Of a DNA stretch of 32,369 bases, positions 8,965 through 16,821 are shown one piece after another. Origin of the DNA: Lysobacteraceae bacterium (GTDB lineage Bacteria > Pseudomonadota > Gammaproteobacteria > Xanthomonadales > Xanthomonadaceae). The notes below the pieces were generated by a model, which ran no database searches, was not told the origin of the DNA, and worked only from the letters and a program-made list of their open reading frames with translations. The stretch lies in NCBI GenBank assembly GCA_021299355.1, contig JAJTGG010000013.1, positions 1 through 32,369 on the forward strand, in the 5' to 3' direction. Numbering within the stretch: position 1 is the stretch's first letter; each line of letters begins with the position of its first letter. Both the position numbers and the translations under genes were made by a program.

Positions 8965-10458
8965 TTACTGCGCAATCGCCGCCGCAAGCTCATCATGCAG
9001 GCGTACGGCTTCATCGAACGGCAGATAGCGCACAGCCAGTGTCGGTTCGCTCATGCCGGCATTCACCGTGTCGCAGAATACCGTGGCCATGCCGTACCGG
9101 CGGTCGAACGGCGATTGCTTCAGGTAAACCGCCTGCACTTTGCGCGTTTGCGCAAAACGCCAGTGCTTGCCGATCCAGCCCTCACGCACCGCGATCAAAC
9201 CATTGGCATGGGCATAGCCCGCGTGCCGCGCCCAGATTTTCGACTGCACATACAGCCACGGAATGCCGAGCAGCGGCAGTAGCCCGTAATAACCGACCCA
9301 GAACACGCATACCGCGCTGACCGACAACAGGAAAAACGCCGGCACCTTGAACCGCCGTTTCCATGCGTTCGGATGCAGGGGAAGCCATTCGGCCACTGGC
9401 CAACTGCCGGCTGGCAACACCGCGCCAATGATCTGCGCAATGCCGGCGTCGTCGGCAATCGGGGCCAGCGCCCAATGCGATTCCAGCTGTTCGTGCTTCT
9501 GGTTGCTGCCGGCGGCGGCATCCACCCGCAGCGCGTAGCGTTTGAACCGGCGCTGCAACCAGCCCTGTTGCAAAGTCCAGGCTTGTATTCGGGTACGCGG
9601 CAGCGAGCCGTTGAAACGGCTCAACAAACCCCGCGTGATCGACAGCCGGTGCGCATCGCTGCTGAGCACGAAGCCGTGATAATGCAGTATTGCCTGCAGT
9701 ATCGAAATGAGGCGCAGCAGGGTGAACGCCGCCAGCAGCACCAGCATGCCACCCAGCACATAGGCTCCCGGGCCGTTACCGAGGTCATCGCGGTGATTCA
9801 TCAGCCAGCCGCCGACATTCTCGAAGACTGCCTGCGGCAGTTTCCAGTTGAATTGATAGGCGCCGCCGATGCCGGCCGCCACCAACAGCATGCCCTTATT
9901 CGAGATCAGCCCGAGTTTGAGCAGTTCTCGGGTCGGCAACTGCAGCAGCACCTGTTCTTCGGCCGCGGGTGCTTCGGCATCAACCGAACTTACGGGCAGT
10001 TCCGAACTGCGGATGATGCGCTGCAGGGCCTGCGCTTCGGCGAAGCCGAGGACGCGCATACGGCCTTCTTCCTTGTCTTCGCCGCCGCCGGTTTCCAGGC
10101 GCACTTCCGCTACGTTCATCAGCCGGTGCAGCAGGCCCTGATGCAGGGTCACGTTCTGGATGCGGGTGAACGCGATATCGCGCACGGTTTTGTGCAGCAG
10201 ACCAGAACGGATAACGATGCGATCGCGGCCGATGCGGTAACGGAAGCTGTAATACCGTGCCACCGCCAGCGGCACCATCACCCCAACGCCGAGCAGACCC
10301 CACAGTTCATAGCGGTCACCCTGCCCGGTAAACAGAAGGATGAGAATCGGCACGATGAACTGCCGCAGCACATTGAACAGTTCGAACAGCCACGACAGCG
10401 GATGCAGCCGCTGTTCGGGAATGGCTTCCACCACAGCCTCAGAGGGCGCTGTCGTCAC
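8965..10458 (-). CDS. PH domain-containing membrane protein, YdbT-like (DUF304 repeats)
   Basis: A 497-residue inner-membrane protein with paired hydrophobic segments separating bacterial PH (bPH2, formerly DUF304) domains. The first follows residues 30-65 (FRYRIGRDRIVIRSGLL, then FTRIQNVTLHQGLLHRLMNV) and the pattern recurs later (HGFVLSSDAHRLSITRGLL, then PRTRIQAWTLQQGWLQRRF). The start is GTG at 10458, overlapping the YdbS-like gene by 20 nt. The gene pair resembles Bacillus ydbST, a SigW-regulated operon linked to antimicrobial-compound resistance; the biochemical role is unknown. It is the last gene of a three-gene minus-strand operon behind an acyltransferase. Confidence 0.85.
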   Translation of the reverse strand: MTTAPSEAVVEAIPEQRLHPLSWLFELFNVLRQFIVPILILLFTGQGDRYELWGLLGVGVMVPLAVARYYSFRYRIGRDRIVIRSGLLHKTVRDIAFTRIQNVTLHQGLLHRLMNVAEVRLETGGGEDKEEGRMRVLGFAEAQALQRIIRSSELPVSSVDAEAPAAEEQVLLQLPTRELLKLGLISNKGMLLVAAGIGGAYQFNWKLPQAVFENVGGWLMNHRDDLGNGPGAYVLGGMLVLLAAFTLLRLISILQAILHYHGFVLSSDAHRLSITRGLLSRFNGSLPRTRIQAWTLQQGWLQRRFKRYALRVDAAAGSNQKHEQLESHWALAPIADDAGIAQIIGAVLPAGSWPVAEWLPLHPNAWKRRFKVPAFFLLSVSAVCVFWVGYYGLLPLLGIPWLYVQSKIWARHAGYAHANGLIAVREGWIGKHWRFAQTRKVQAVYLKQSPFDRRYGMATVFCDTVNAGMSEPTLAVRYLPFDEAVRLHDELAAAIAQ

Positions 10459-10936
10459 GGCGGCGTTCCGGAATCAGTGCGTCGCGCAGATCGGTGGCGG
10501 TCTGCAGGCTGAAGCCCTGCTGTTTCAGGGCGTGGCTTTCGGTACCGGCGGTATGGATCACCAGCGTGGCTAGTCCGCGCGAACGCTCCATCGGGCCGTT
10601 GTGGATGTCCAGATGCTGCACCCGCGAACGCGGAATGAAAATTTCCTGCTGCCACCAGCGGCCTTTGCGAAGGCGGAATCCGCTCTCATCCAGGCGCCAG
10701 CGTGTGCACTGCCAGCGGTTACGTCCGAAAGAAATGCCAAGCAGCAGACAAAGGGCGGCCACCGGCAGGGTAATGGCAAGCCCCCACCAGCCGGGCATCA
10801 GCGTCATCGGCACAACCGTAGCCGGCGCAATCGGAATCAGGAACGGCAGCAGTCCGAACCAGAACATCAAGGGCTTTGCCGCCGGATCCAGGCCGTTCCA
10901 GCCTTCGGCATCCAAATCATTCAGTGTGCTGTTCAT
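10439..10936 (-). CDS. PH domain-containing membrane protein, YdbS-like
   Basis: A 165-residue protein with two N-terminal membrane helices (about residues 20-75) followed by one bacterial PH (bPH2) domain. The domain shows the typical order RWRLDESGFRLRKGRWW, FIPRSRVQHLDIHNGPMER, then LATLVIHTAGTE. Its ATG overlaps the acyltransferase stop in an ATGA, and its own end overlaps the YdbT-like start by 20 nt, so the three genes are almost certainly translationally coupled. YdbS and YdbT relatives are normally encoded together and probably act as a complex; the function is not established. Confidence 0.85.
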   Translation of the reverse strand: MNSTLNDLDAEGWNGLDPAAKPLMFWFGLLPFLIPIAPATVVPMTLMPGWWGLAITLPVAALCLLLGISFGRNRWQCTRWRLDESGFRLRKGRWWQQEIFIPRSRVQHLDIHNGPMERSRGLATLVIHTAGTESHALKQQGFSLQTATDLRDALIPERRRDDSAL

Positions 10937-11826
10937 TTGTAGGGGCTCTTCGTGTTCGGATCCTGACGGATGCTAAAGCGTTTGTAGGTCCATTGGTACT
11001 GCCGGAAGTCACGCTCGGCAATGGCCTGCACGCGCCGGTTCATGGCGGTCAATGCGATGTCCAGGGCGGCATCGTGCAGGGCCGGTTCCTCGGCCTCGAA
11101 CACCACATCGAAACCATCGCCGCGGTGTTCGGTGTAGGCAAACAGTACCGGCGTGCCGGTGCGCTGCGCCAGTTTCGCGATCAGGCTCAGGGTCAGTGCC
11201 GGCCGGCCGAAGAAGGGAATGAATTCACCGCCGCCCTTGCGCGGTTGTTGGTCGGGGGTGATGCCAACCACTTCGCCGTTCTGCAGGGCACGCAGCAGGG
11301 GCCGCATGGCGGTGGCTTCGGCCGGCACCAGCTGCACATTCACGCCGCTGCGGGCTTTTTGCAGGAAACATTCCAAGCCGGCTTTCTCCGAGGCTTTGTA
11401 AACCAGGCTGAATGGCCCGCGCGCCGCCATGAATTCAATCAGCAGTTCCCAATTGCCGTAATGCGGAACCGCCAGCAGAACGCCACGGCCTCGGGCCAAT
11501 GCCGCCTGCAGATGCGTCTCGCCATGCACCTGCTGCACCAAACGCAGCACCCGCGCCCGCGGCCGGGTCCAGATGGCCAGGGTTTCCATCAGGCCCTGGC
11601 CCATCGAGCGCATCAGCGCGCGGGTCATGTTTTCCCGGGTGCCATCGTCGATTTCCGGATGAATCAGGGTCAGATTGCGGCGGGCGATGCGGGTTTCGCG
11701 GCTGTCCAGCCGGTAGGCGGCGGCGCCGAACAGGGCGCCGAGACGGCGCAGCAGCGCCATCGGCAGCAGGCCAATCAGCATTGCGAAGCAGTAAAGAATG
11801 GGGCCGAACCAGGCGAAACGGGTCAT
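10933..11826 (-). CDS. Lipid A biosynthesis acyltransferase, LpxL/HtrB family
   Basis: A 297-residue inner-membrane-anchored acyltransferase with an N-terminal hydrophobic segment (about residues 8-25). The catalytic HX4E motif is present as PHYGNWE (His122, Glu127), and a second family block reads GITPDQQPRKGGGEFIPFFG. Family members add a secondary acyl chain to Kdo2-lipid A, using acyl-ACP. Whether this copy is the main lauroyltransferase or a paralogue acting on another lipid cannot be told from sequence. It heads an operon with two PH-domain membrane proteins. The upstream region has a TACACT box 6 nt before the ATG and no clear Shine-Dalgarno. Confidence 0.9.
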   Translation of the reverse strand: MTRFAWFGPILYCFAMLIGLLPMALLRRLGALFGAAAYRLDSRETRIARRNLTLIHPEIDDGTRENMTRALMRSMGQGLMETLAIWTRPRARVLRLVQQVHGETHLQAALARGRGVLLAVPHYGNWELLIEFMAARGPFSLVYKASEKAGLECFLQKARSGVNVQLVPAEATAMRPLLRALQNGEVVGITPDQQPRKGGGEFIPFFGRPALTLSLIAKLAQRTGTPVLFAYTEHRGDGFDVVFEAEEPALHDAALDIALTAMNRRVQAIAERDFRQYQWTYKRFSIRQDPNTKSPYK

Positions 11827-11832
11827 CGGCTC

Positions 11833-11838
11833 AGTGTA
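11833..11838 (-). promoter_or_regulatory. Possible -10 box of the acyltransferase operon
   Basis: On the minus strand TACACT lies 6 nt before the ATG at 11826. A start site at the usual distance would fall on the start codon itself and give a leaderless mRNA. No convincing -35 was found at normal spacing, so this is weak evidence taken alone. Confidence 0.3.
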
Positions 11839-11930
11839 ACGGATTCACCCTTTTGCGGACGGTGGCGGAACTTTTCGGTAAGCGCTTGGTCTAACTGTCA
11901 CACACATCGCAACCCCCGGCCCGAAAACGC

Positions 11931-12368
11931 ATGATTGCCCTTATCCAGCGCGTTAAACAGGCCAGTGTCGCGGTGCAGGGCGAAACCATCGGCGCCATCG
12001 ATACCGGCCTGTTGGCCTTGGTGGCGGTGCAGCCCGACGATACCGAAGCATCCATTGAGCGTATGGCCGAGCGTCTTTTGGCTTACCGGGTGTTCAGTGA
12101 TGCCGAGGGCCGGATGAACCTGTCGGTGCAGGCCGTGTCCGGTGGAGTGTTGCTGGTCAGCCAGTTCACCTTGGCCGCCGATACCCGTTCCGGTCTGCGT
12201 CCGAGCTTTACCTCGGCCGCGCCACCGGAACAGGCCTTGGCCGGGTTCAACGCCCTGGTCGATGCGGTCCGTCGCCGGCATGATCCGGTCGCCACCGGCC
12301 GCTTCGGTGCCGACATGCAGGTCAGCCTGGTCAACGACGGCCCAGTGACCTTCTGGCTGGAAACATAA
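11931..12368 (+). CDS. dtd: D-aminoacyl-tRNA deacylase (D-Tyr-tRNA deacylase)
   Basis: A 145-residue cytoplasmic proofreading enzyme that hydrolyses D-amino acids (and glycine) mischarged on tRNA. Length and sequence match the DTD family throughout: N-terminal [13 protein letters not shown], the active-site block [10 protein letters not shown] (SQFTL motif), and the cross-subunit motif with the Gly-cisPro in [10 protein letters not shown] near the C-terminus. It is divergent from the acyltransferase operon; no clear Shine-Dalgarno precedes the ATG. It lies 87 nt before rpoD, which has its own predicted promoter. Confidence 0.97.
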   Translation: MIALIQRVKQASVAVQGETIGAIDTGLLALVAVQPDDTEASIERMAERLLAYRVFSDAEGRMNLSVQAVSGGVLLVSQFTLAADTRSGLRPSFTSAAPPEQALAGFNALVDAVRRRHDPVATGRFGADMQVSLVNDGPVTFWLET

Positions 12369-12412
12369 GTCAATTAGATTCAATAAGTTACTAAGAAAAA
12401 CCGGCCTTCTGT

Positions 12413-12418
12413 TACAAT
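12413..12418 (+). promoter_or_regulatory. Predicted -10 element of the rpoD promoter
   Basis: TACAAT (5 of 6 matches to TATAAT) lies 37 nt before the rpoD ATG in an AT-rich patch after dtd. A weak -35 candidate (TTACTA, 12388-12393) sits 19 nt upstream. The -10 lies in the loop of a 7-bp inverted repeat (AACCGGC at 12400-12406, GCCGGTT at 12419-12425), so the start of the transcript could carry part of that structure. Confidence 0.5.
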
Positions 12419-12455
12419 AGCCGGTTCCCCCTCACCCTTGGCCAGACGAGCGCAT

Positions 12456-14285
12456 ATGACCACCCCACGCAATATCAAATCGGAAATCGAGGAACTCATC
12501 GCCAAGGGCGTGGATCAGGGCTACCTGACCCTGGCCGACGTCAACGACCATCTGCCGGAAGACCTGATCGATGCCGATGAGATGGAAAACATCATCGGCA
12601 TGATCAACGACATGGGCATCGTGGTGCACGAATCGGCCCCGGACATCGAAGCGCTCCTGCTCTCGGGCCGCAGCGTCGGCAGCAGCGTCGACGTAGTCGC
12701 CGCCGAAGAAGCCGTGGCCGTGCTGTCCTCGCTCGAGAACGAAGCCGGCCGCACCACCGACCCGGTGCGCATGTACATGCGTGAAATGGGTTCGGTCGAC
12801 CTGCTGACCCGCGAAGGCGAAATCGTCATCGCCAAGCGCATCGAAGAAGGTCTGAACAAGCTGCACACCGGCCTGGCCAATTTCCCGTGGATTGCCCAGC
12901 AGATCCTGTCCGATTACGAAGAACACAAGGCCGGCCGCAAGCGCCTGTCGGAAGTGGTCATCGGCTTCCTTGATCTGGAAGGCGACGAGCCGGAACTGCC
13001 GCCGGCGGTGGAAGCGGTGGAAGTGGATGACGACGCCGACGGTGAAACCGCCGTGGTCGAAACCGGTCCCGATCCGCTGGAAGTGGCGCGCCGCATGCAG
13101 CTGCTGGCCGACCTGACCACCAAACTCCACAAAGCCGTCGACAAATACGGTCTGGAAAATAGCCGGTCGCAGAAGCTGCGTCTGGCCATTGCCGATGAAG
13201 TGCTGCGCCTGAAGTCCCCGCTGGCGCAGACCGATTCCCTGCTCGGCCGTCTGCGTGAAGTAATCGGTGAAATCCGCCGCCACGAAGCCGCGGTGCTGAA
13301 ACTTGCTGTGGATGCCGCCAAGATGCCACGCAAGGATTTCATCAAGGCCTGGAAGGGCAGCGAAACCGATCTGAAATGGGCGGAAACCGTGATCGGCCGC
13401 AAACAGAAATGGTCCTCGGGCATCCGCGAACACAAGGACGCCATCGTCGCGCAGCAGGAAATCCTGGTCGCCATCGAGAAGGAACTGTACGCGCCGCTGG
13501 TCGAAATCAAGCGCGCCAATGATGAAATGCGCTACGGTGAGGAAATGGCACGCAAGGCCAAGAAGGAAATGGTCGAGGCCAACCTGCGCCTGGTCATCTC
13601 GATCGCCAAGAAATACACCAATCGCGGCCTGCAGTTCCTCGATCTGATCCAGGAAGGCAACATCGGCCTGATGAAGGCGGTCGACAAGTTCGAATACAAA
13701 CGCGGTTACAAGTTCTCGACCTACGCCACCTGGTGGATCCGCCAGGCTATCACCCGCTCGATCGCCGATCAGGCGCGCACCATCCGCATTCCGGTGCACA
13801 TGATCGAGACCATCAACAAGCTCAACCGCATTTCGCGCCAGATGCTTCAGGAAATGGGCCGCGAGGCCTCGCCGGAAGAACTGGCCAAGGCTATGGAAAT
13901 GCCGGAAGACAAGATCCGCAAGGTGATGAAGATCGCCAAGGAACCGATTTCGCTGGCGACCCCGATCGGCGACGACGAAGACTCGCATCTGGGCGATTTC
14001 ATCGAAGACAGCAACATCGAGTCGCCGATGGAAAACGCCACCAATATCGGCCTGCGCGAAGCGGTCAATTCGGTGCTGGCCGGGCTCACGCCGCGCGAGG
14101 CGAAAGTGCTGCGCATGCGTTTCGGCATCGACATGAACACCGACCACACGCTGGAAGAAGTCGGCAAGCAGTTCGACGTCACCCGCGAACGCATCCGCCA
14201 GATCGAAGCCAAGGCCCTGCGCAAGCTGCGCCATCCTTCGCGCGCCGACATTATGCGATCGTTCCTTGACTCGGACAATCCGTAA
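12456..14285 (+). CDS. rpoD: RNA polymerase housekeeping sigma factor 70 (RpoD)
   Basis: A 609-residue primary sigma factor. Region 1.1 occupies the N-terminus ([20 protein letters not shown]). Region 1.2 starts at [11 protein letters not shown]. An acidic non-conserved region lies near residues 180-215. Region 2 is exceptionally conserved ([20 protein letters not shown], then [16 protein letters not shown]) and recognises and melts the -10. Region 4.2 ends with [20 protein letters not shown] for -35 contact. The ATG at 12456 is chosen over an in-frame TTG at 12438 that has no ribosome-binding site. The upstream neighbour is dtd, not dnaG as in the classic rpsU-dnaG-rpoD operon. A tRNA gene follows 7 nt after the stop. 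Confidence 0.98.
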   Translation: MTTPRNIKSEIEELIAKGVDQGYLTLADVNDHLPEDLIDADEMENIIGMINDMGIVVHESAPDIEALLLSGRSVGSSVDVVAAEEAVAVLSSLENEAGRTTDPVRMYMREMGSVDLLTREGEIVIAKRIEEGLNKLHTGLANFPWIAQQILSDYEEHKAGRKRLSEVVIGFLDLEGDEPELPPAVEAVEVDDDADGETAVVETGPDPLEVARRMQLLADLTTKLHKAVDKYGLENSRSQKLRLAIADEVLRLKSPLAQTDSLLGRLREVIGEIRRHEAAVLKLAVDAAKMPRKDFIKAWKGSETDLKWAETVIGRKQKWSSGIREHKDAIVAQQEILVAIEKELYAPLVEIKRANDEMRYGEEMARKAKKEMVEANLRLVISIAKKYTNRGLQFLDLIQEGNIGLMKAVDKFEYKRGYKFSTYATWWIRQAITRSIADQARTIRIPVHMIETINKLNRISRQMLQEMGREASPEELAKAMEMPEDKIRKVMKIAKEPISLATPIGDDEDSHLGDFIEDSNIESPMENATNIGLREAVNSVLAGLTPREAKVLRMRFGIDMNTDHTLEEVGKQFDVTRERIRQIEAKALRKLRHPSRADIMRSFLDSDNP

Positions 14286-14292
14286 GCTTTGC

Positions 14293-14368
<76 letters not shown>

Positions 14369-14371
14369 AAC

Positions 14372-14399
14372 AAAACCCCGCCTGATGGCGGGGTTTTTT
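14372..14399. terminator. Strong bidirectional intrinsic terminator
   Basis: Arms AAAACCCCGCC (14372-14382) and GGCGGGGTTTT (14387-14397) around a TGAT loop, followed by further T to 14399. It ends the rpoD-tRNA transcript. On the minus strand the AAAAC flank gives a GGGGTTTTG run, so it can also terminate the convergent barrel gene at 14411. Confidence 0.93.
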
Positions 14400-14410
14400 G
14401 GGCTAGGCCA

Positions 14411-15070
14411 TTAAAACTGCCAACCTAAAGCCACGGTTGCCGCCCAGGGTTGATAGTCGGCGCGAATCTCGCCAAAGGCACCGTCTTCGCTGTCCAATCG
14501 CACCGATGATGCCGTCAGATAACGCAGTCCAGCATCCATGAAAAAACGCTCGCCGAGCCGGTAGCGTGCCCCGAACAGCAGTTGCAACGCCGTATCTGAA
14601 CCGCTGTAGGAGCGTTCGATGCCATTGTTCTCGAAATCAATATCCACCTCCGTGAGCTTTACAACGCCGGCGCCGAGGTAGGTAGTGGTGTGCGTAGAGC
14701 CGAACAAATCGAAATCATAGAGGACATTGAGCGCAAGCCCGGTTGAGGCATAATCACCTTTTCCAACCGGTGCCGGCGGCAACAGCCCGGGGTCCTTGGC
14801 ATCGACGGTCTGATAGATGAACTCGCCTTCCACCCGCCAGCCAGAGGGAAAGCCATAGCCCAACGCTGCGCCAGCCAATAAGCCAGATGAAAGTCGGCTG
14901 TTCGCCGTCTGAGGGTTGCCGTTCCCGGTAAAGTCCAAAGCTTGATCGGATTGCGACGCTACACCGAAAATGGCGGTTGTGTACCAGCCGCCTTCGTTGG
15001 CATAGACGCTTTCAGGCGCCGATGCCAGCGCCAGCAGGGTCAGGGCGCAGGGTATTTTGAAAAGATTCAT
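14411..15070 (-). CDS. Outer-membrane beta-barrel protein (OmpW/OMP_b-brl-like)
   Basis: A 219-residue secreted protein with a signal peptide (about residues 1-24, cleavage after SVYA) and a mature part made of alternating amphipathic strands (GWYTTAIFGVAS, SGLLAGAALGYGFPSGWRVE, LQLLFGARYRLGERFFMDAG). It ends in VALGWQF with a C-terminal Phe, the signal for outer-membrane insertion. The length fits a small 8-strand barrel. GAGGA lies 7 nt before the ATG at 15070. Its specific role is unknown; it is divergent from a membrane-bound LytTR regulator that may control it. GC content is lower than in the rpoD side. Confidence 0.8.
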   Translation of the reverse strand: MNLFKIPCALTLLALASAPESVYANEGGWYTTAIFGVASQSDQALDFTGNGNPQTANSRLSSGLLAGAALGYGFPSGWRVEGEFIYQTVDAKDPGLLPPAPVGKGDYASTGLALNVLYDFDLFGSTHTTTYLGAGVVKLTEVDIDFENNGIERSYSGSDTALQLLFGARYRLGERFFMDAGLRYLTASSVRLDSEDGAFGEIRADYQPWAATVALGWQF

Positions 15071-15118
15071 ACGGGGTCCTCAGGTTCTGATTGAGCGGGC
15101 AGGATGCCTCGCCTTTTT

Positions 15119-15124
15119 ATTCTA
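15119..15124 (-). promoter_or_regulatory. Possible -10 box of the outer-membrane barrel gene
   Basis: TAGAAT on the minus strand (5 of 6 matches) lies 48 nt before the ATG, in the most AT-rich part of the divergent spacer. A TTCACA occurs upstream, but at about 20 bp, longer than the usual spacing. Confidence 0.35.
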
Positions 15125-15148
15125 AATTTTGCTAATCGGTAGTTTGTG

Positions 15149-15185
15149 AAGAAAAACAAGCAATTGCATGAGTGGCTTGTTTCTT
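15149..15185. promoter_or_regulatory. Imperfect inverted repeat in the divergent barrel/LytTR spacer
   Basis: AAGAAAAACAAGC (15149-15161) is mirrored by GCTTGTTTCTT (15175-15185), with two extra A in the left arm and a 13-nt centre. It lies between two divergent genes, upstream of both, where an operator would be expected. LytTR proteins usually bind direct repeats, so the binder is uncertain. Confidence 0.4.
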
Positions 15186-15232
15186 GCACCAAAGGCAGAC
15201 GAGGGCATCGACACATTCACGCAGCCGTAACG

Positions 15233-15238
15233 TAAAAT
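15233..15238 (+). promoter_or_regulatory. Possible -10 box of the LytTR gene
   Basis: TAAAAT (5 of 6 matches) lies 6 nt before the ATG at 15245, with TCGACA (15208-15213) 19 nt upstream as a -35 candidate. A start at the usual distance would coincide with the start codon; no Shine-Dalgarno is present. Confidence 0.4.
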
Positions 15239-15244
15239 CAGTCC

Positions 15245-16087
15245 ATGTTCATCATGTCCTTGCGTCGTCAGGTGGTTTATTTGACCTTGTGCCTGGCGTT
15301 GTTGTTTGCCATCCTCGAGCCTCAGTCATCGCGTGGACTTGTTTTTGGTTGGGCCTTGGGCTTTTGGCTTGCACACATCGGCTGCGGACTACTGTTGGCC
15401 GTGGTTGCAGCCCGCGTGCTGACCCGTTGTTCCGCCTTGCACACATGGCCAGCTTGGTTGCAATTGCTGTTGGCCGGCTTATTCGGAAGCTTGGCTTTTG
15501 CACCAGTGGCCCTGGGCTTGGGGGCGATGTTTCCGTCCACCTCGGACACAATGATGTCCGATGACTGGTTGGACGTTTGGGAGCTGGCCGGTGGTTGGCA
15601 AGCATTGGTTGCCGAATGGCTGCAGTTGCTGCCCAGTTATTTGTGTGCTTGGATGCTCATCAATGCCGTGCCTCTGGTGCAGATGGCTGCGCCGAATTTG
15701 GTACCTGCACAGGCTCAGCCGATTCTTGATTCAGATACACGTGCAGTAAATCCTCCGGACGCAAGTACCGATTGGCTTAATCAATTGCCGATTGCGATTG
15801 GACGTAGTCTGTTAAGAATTGAAGCCGATTTGCATTATCTGAAGGTATTTACCGAAAATGGCCGCGTCATGCTGCTGGGTAATCTATCGGCGGCGACCGA
15901 ACAGCTGGGCGAGCGTGGAATCCGTGTTCACCGATCGCATTGGGTTGCCATCGATCAGGTCAAGCGGGTGCACCGCACAAGCAAAGGCTGGTGTTGCGAG
16001 CTCAGAGACGGAAGCAAAATCCCCGTCAGCCGCCGTCGCGTGCGTGAAGTGCATGACCGTTTAGGTCGTGATTTCGTGACCAACTGA
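15245..16087 (+). CDS. Membrane-anchored LytTR-family transcriptional regulator
   Basis: A 280-residue one-component regulator. About four hydrophobic segments fill residues 8-145 (LTLCLALLFAIL, LAHIGCGLLLAVVAAR, LQLLLAGLFGSLAFAPVALG, LLPSYLCAWMLINAV). After a hydrophilic linker comes a C-terminal LytTR DNA-binding domain (about 185-275: LLRIEADLHYLKVFTENGR, VHRSHWVAIDQVKRV, KIPVSRRRVREV). There is no receiver domain, so it would sense a membrane or envelope signal directly. The ATG at 15245 is used; an in-frame ATG at 15254 is possible and neither has a Shine-Dalgarno. It is divergent from an outer-membrane barrel gene, its plausible target. GC is lower than in the surrounding core genes. 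Confidence 0.85.
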   Translation: MFIMSLRRQVVYLTLCLALLFAILEPQSSRGLVFGWALGFWLAHIGCGLLLAVVAARVLTRCSALHTWPAWLQLLLAGLFGSLAFAPVALGLGAMFPSTSDTMMSDDWLDVWELAGGWQALVAEWLQLLPSYLCAWMLINAVPLVQMAAPNLVPAQAQPILDSDTRAVNPPDASTDWLNQLPIAIGRSLLRIEADLHYLKVFTENGRVMLLGNLSAATEQLGERGIRVHRSHWVAIDQVKRVHRTSKGWCCELRDGSKIPVSRRRVREVHDRLGRDFVTN

Positions 16088-16155
16088 TTCGAAGGCCGGT
16101 ATTGCCCTCACCTGATGGCCCTGCGCTATGATGGTGTGAACACTCGGGGAAAGAG

Positions 16156-16821
16156 ATGCTGCAGACCGTTGAACACGTTACCTCGAAATACCCCGCCTGG
16201 AGCATTATCTGGCTGCATGGCCTCGGTGCTGACGGCAACGACTTCGCGCCGATCGTGCCCGAGCTGGTGCGCGACGGCTGGCCGGGCATCCGCTTCGTGT
16301 TCCCGCACGCGCCGGTGCGGCCGGTCACCATCAACGGCGGCATGGCCATGAGGGCCTGGTACGACATCGTCGGGGTCGAAATCGACAAACGCGCCGATGA
16401 GGCCGGCATCCGCGAATCGATGGCGGAGTTGGATGCGCTGATCGGCCGCGAGCGCGACCGCGGCATTCCCTTATCGCGCATCCTCCTGGCCGGCTTCTCG
16501 CAGGGCGGCGCCGTGGTGCTGGCACATGCGCTGCGAATGCGCCTGCCGATCGCCGGTGTGGCCGCGCTGTCCACCTATCTGCCGCTCGGCCCGGCCAATG
16601 CCAGCGAGCTGACCGAAGCCGCCAAGGCCATTCCGGTGTTCATGGCGCATGGCCGGCAGGATCCGGTGGTGCCCTTGGCCTTGGGCGAGCGCAGCTGCCA
16701 GCAGCTGCAGGCACTCGGTCTCGGAGTTGAATTCAAGACCTATCCGATGCCGCACAGCGTCTGTGCCGAGGAGATCCGCGATCTCGGCGACTGGCTGAGC
16801 GCCCGTTTCAGTCTGCGATGA
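16156..16821 (+). CDS. Carboxylesterase/lysophospholipase-like alpha/beta hydrolase
   Basis: A 221-residue cytoplasmic hydrolase of the phospholipase/carboxylesterase family (Pseudomonas EstB type). It has the oxyanion segment WLHGLGADGNDF and the nucleophile elbow LAGFSQGG with Ser115. The Asp in HGRQDPVVP (Asp169) and the His in PMPHSV (His200) complete the triad, and the length is normal. Natural substrates are short acyl esters and possibly lysophospholipids. GGGGAAAG lies just upstream of the ATG, and a TATGAT at 16127-16132 (with TTGCCC 19 nt before it) could be its promoter. The stop overlaps the AlgZ-type kinase start in an ATGA, so this gene probably leads the esterase-kinase-regulator operon. 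Confidence 0.92.
   Translation: MLQTVEHVTSKYPAWSIIWLHGLGADGNDFAPIVPELVRDGWPGIRFVFPHAPVRPVTINGGMAMRAWYDIVGVEIDKRADEAGIRESMAELDALIGRERDRGIPLSRILLAGFSQGGAVVLAHALRMRLPIAGVAALSTYLPLGPANASELTEAAKAIPVFMAHGRQDPVVPLALGERSCQQLQALGLGVEFKTYPMPHSVCAEEIRDLGDWLSARFSLR

Noticed and set aside
12432-14234. 600-codon open frame on the minus strand opposite rpoD
   Set aside because: A composition shadow of a strongly codon-biased GC-rich gene; no recognisable domain, and rpoD on the plus strand is certain.
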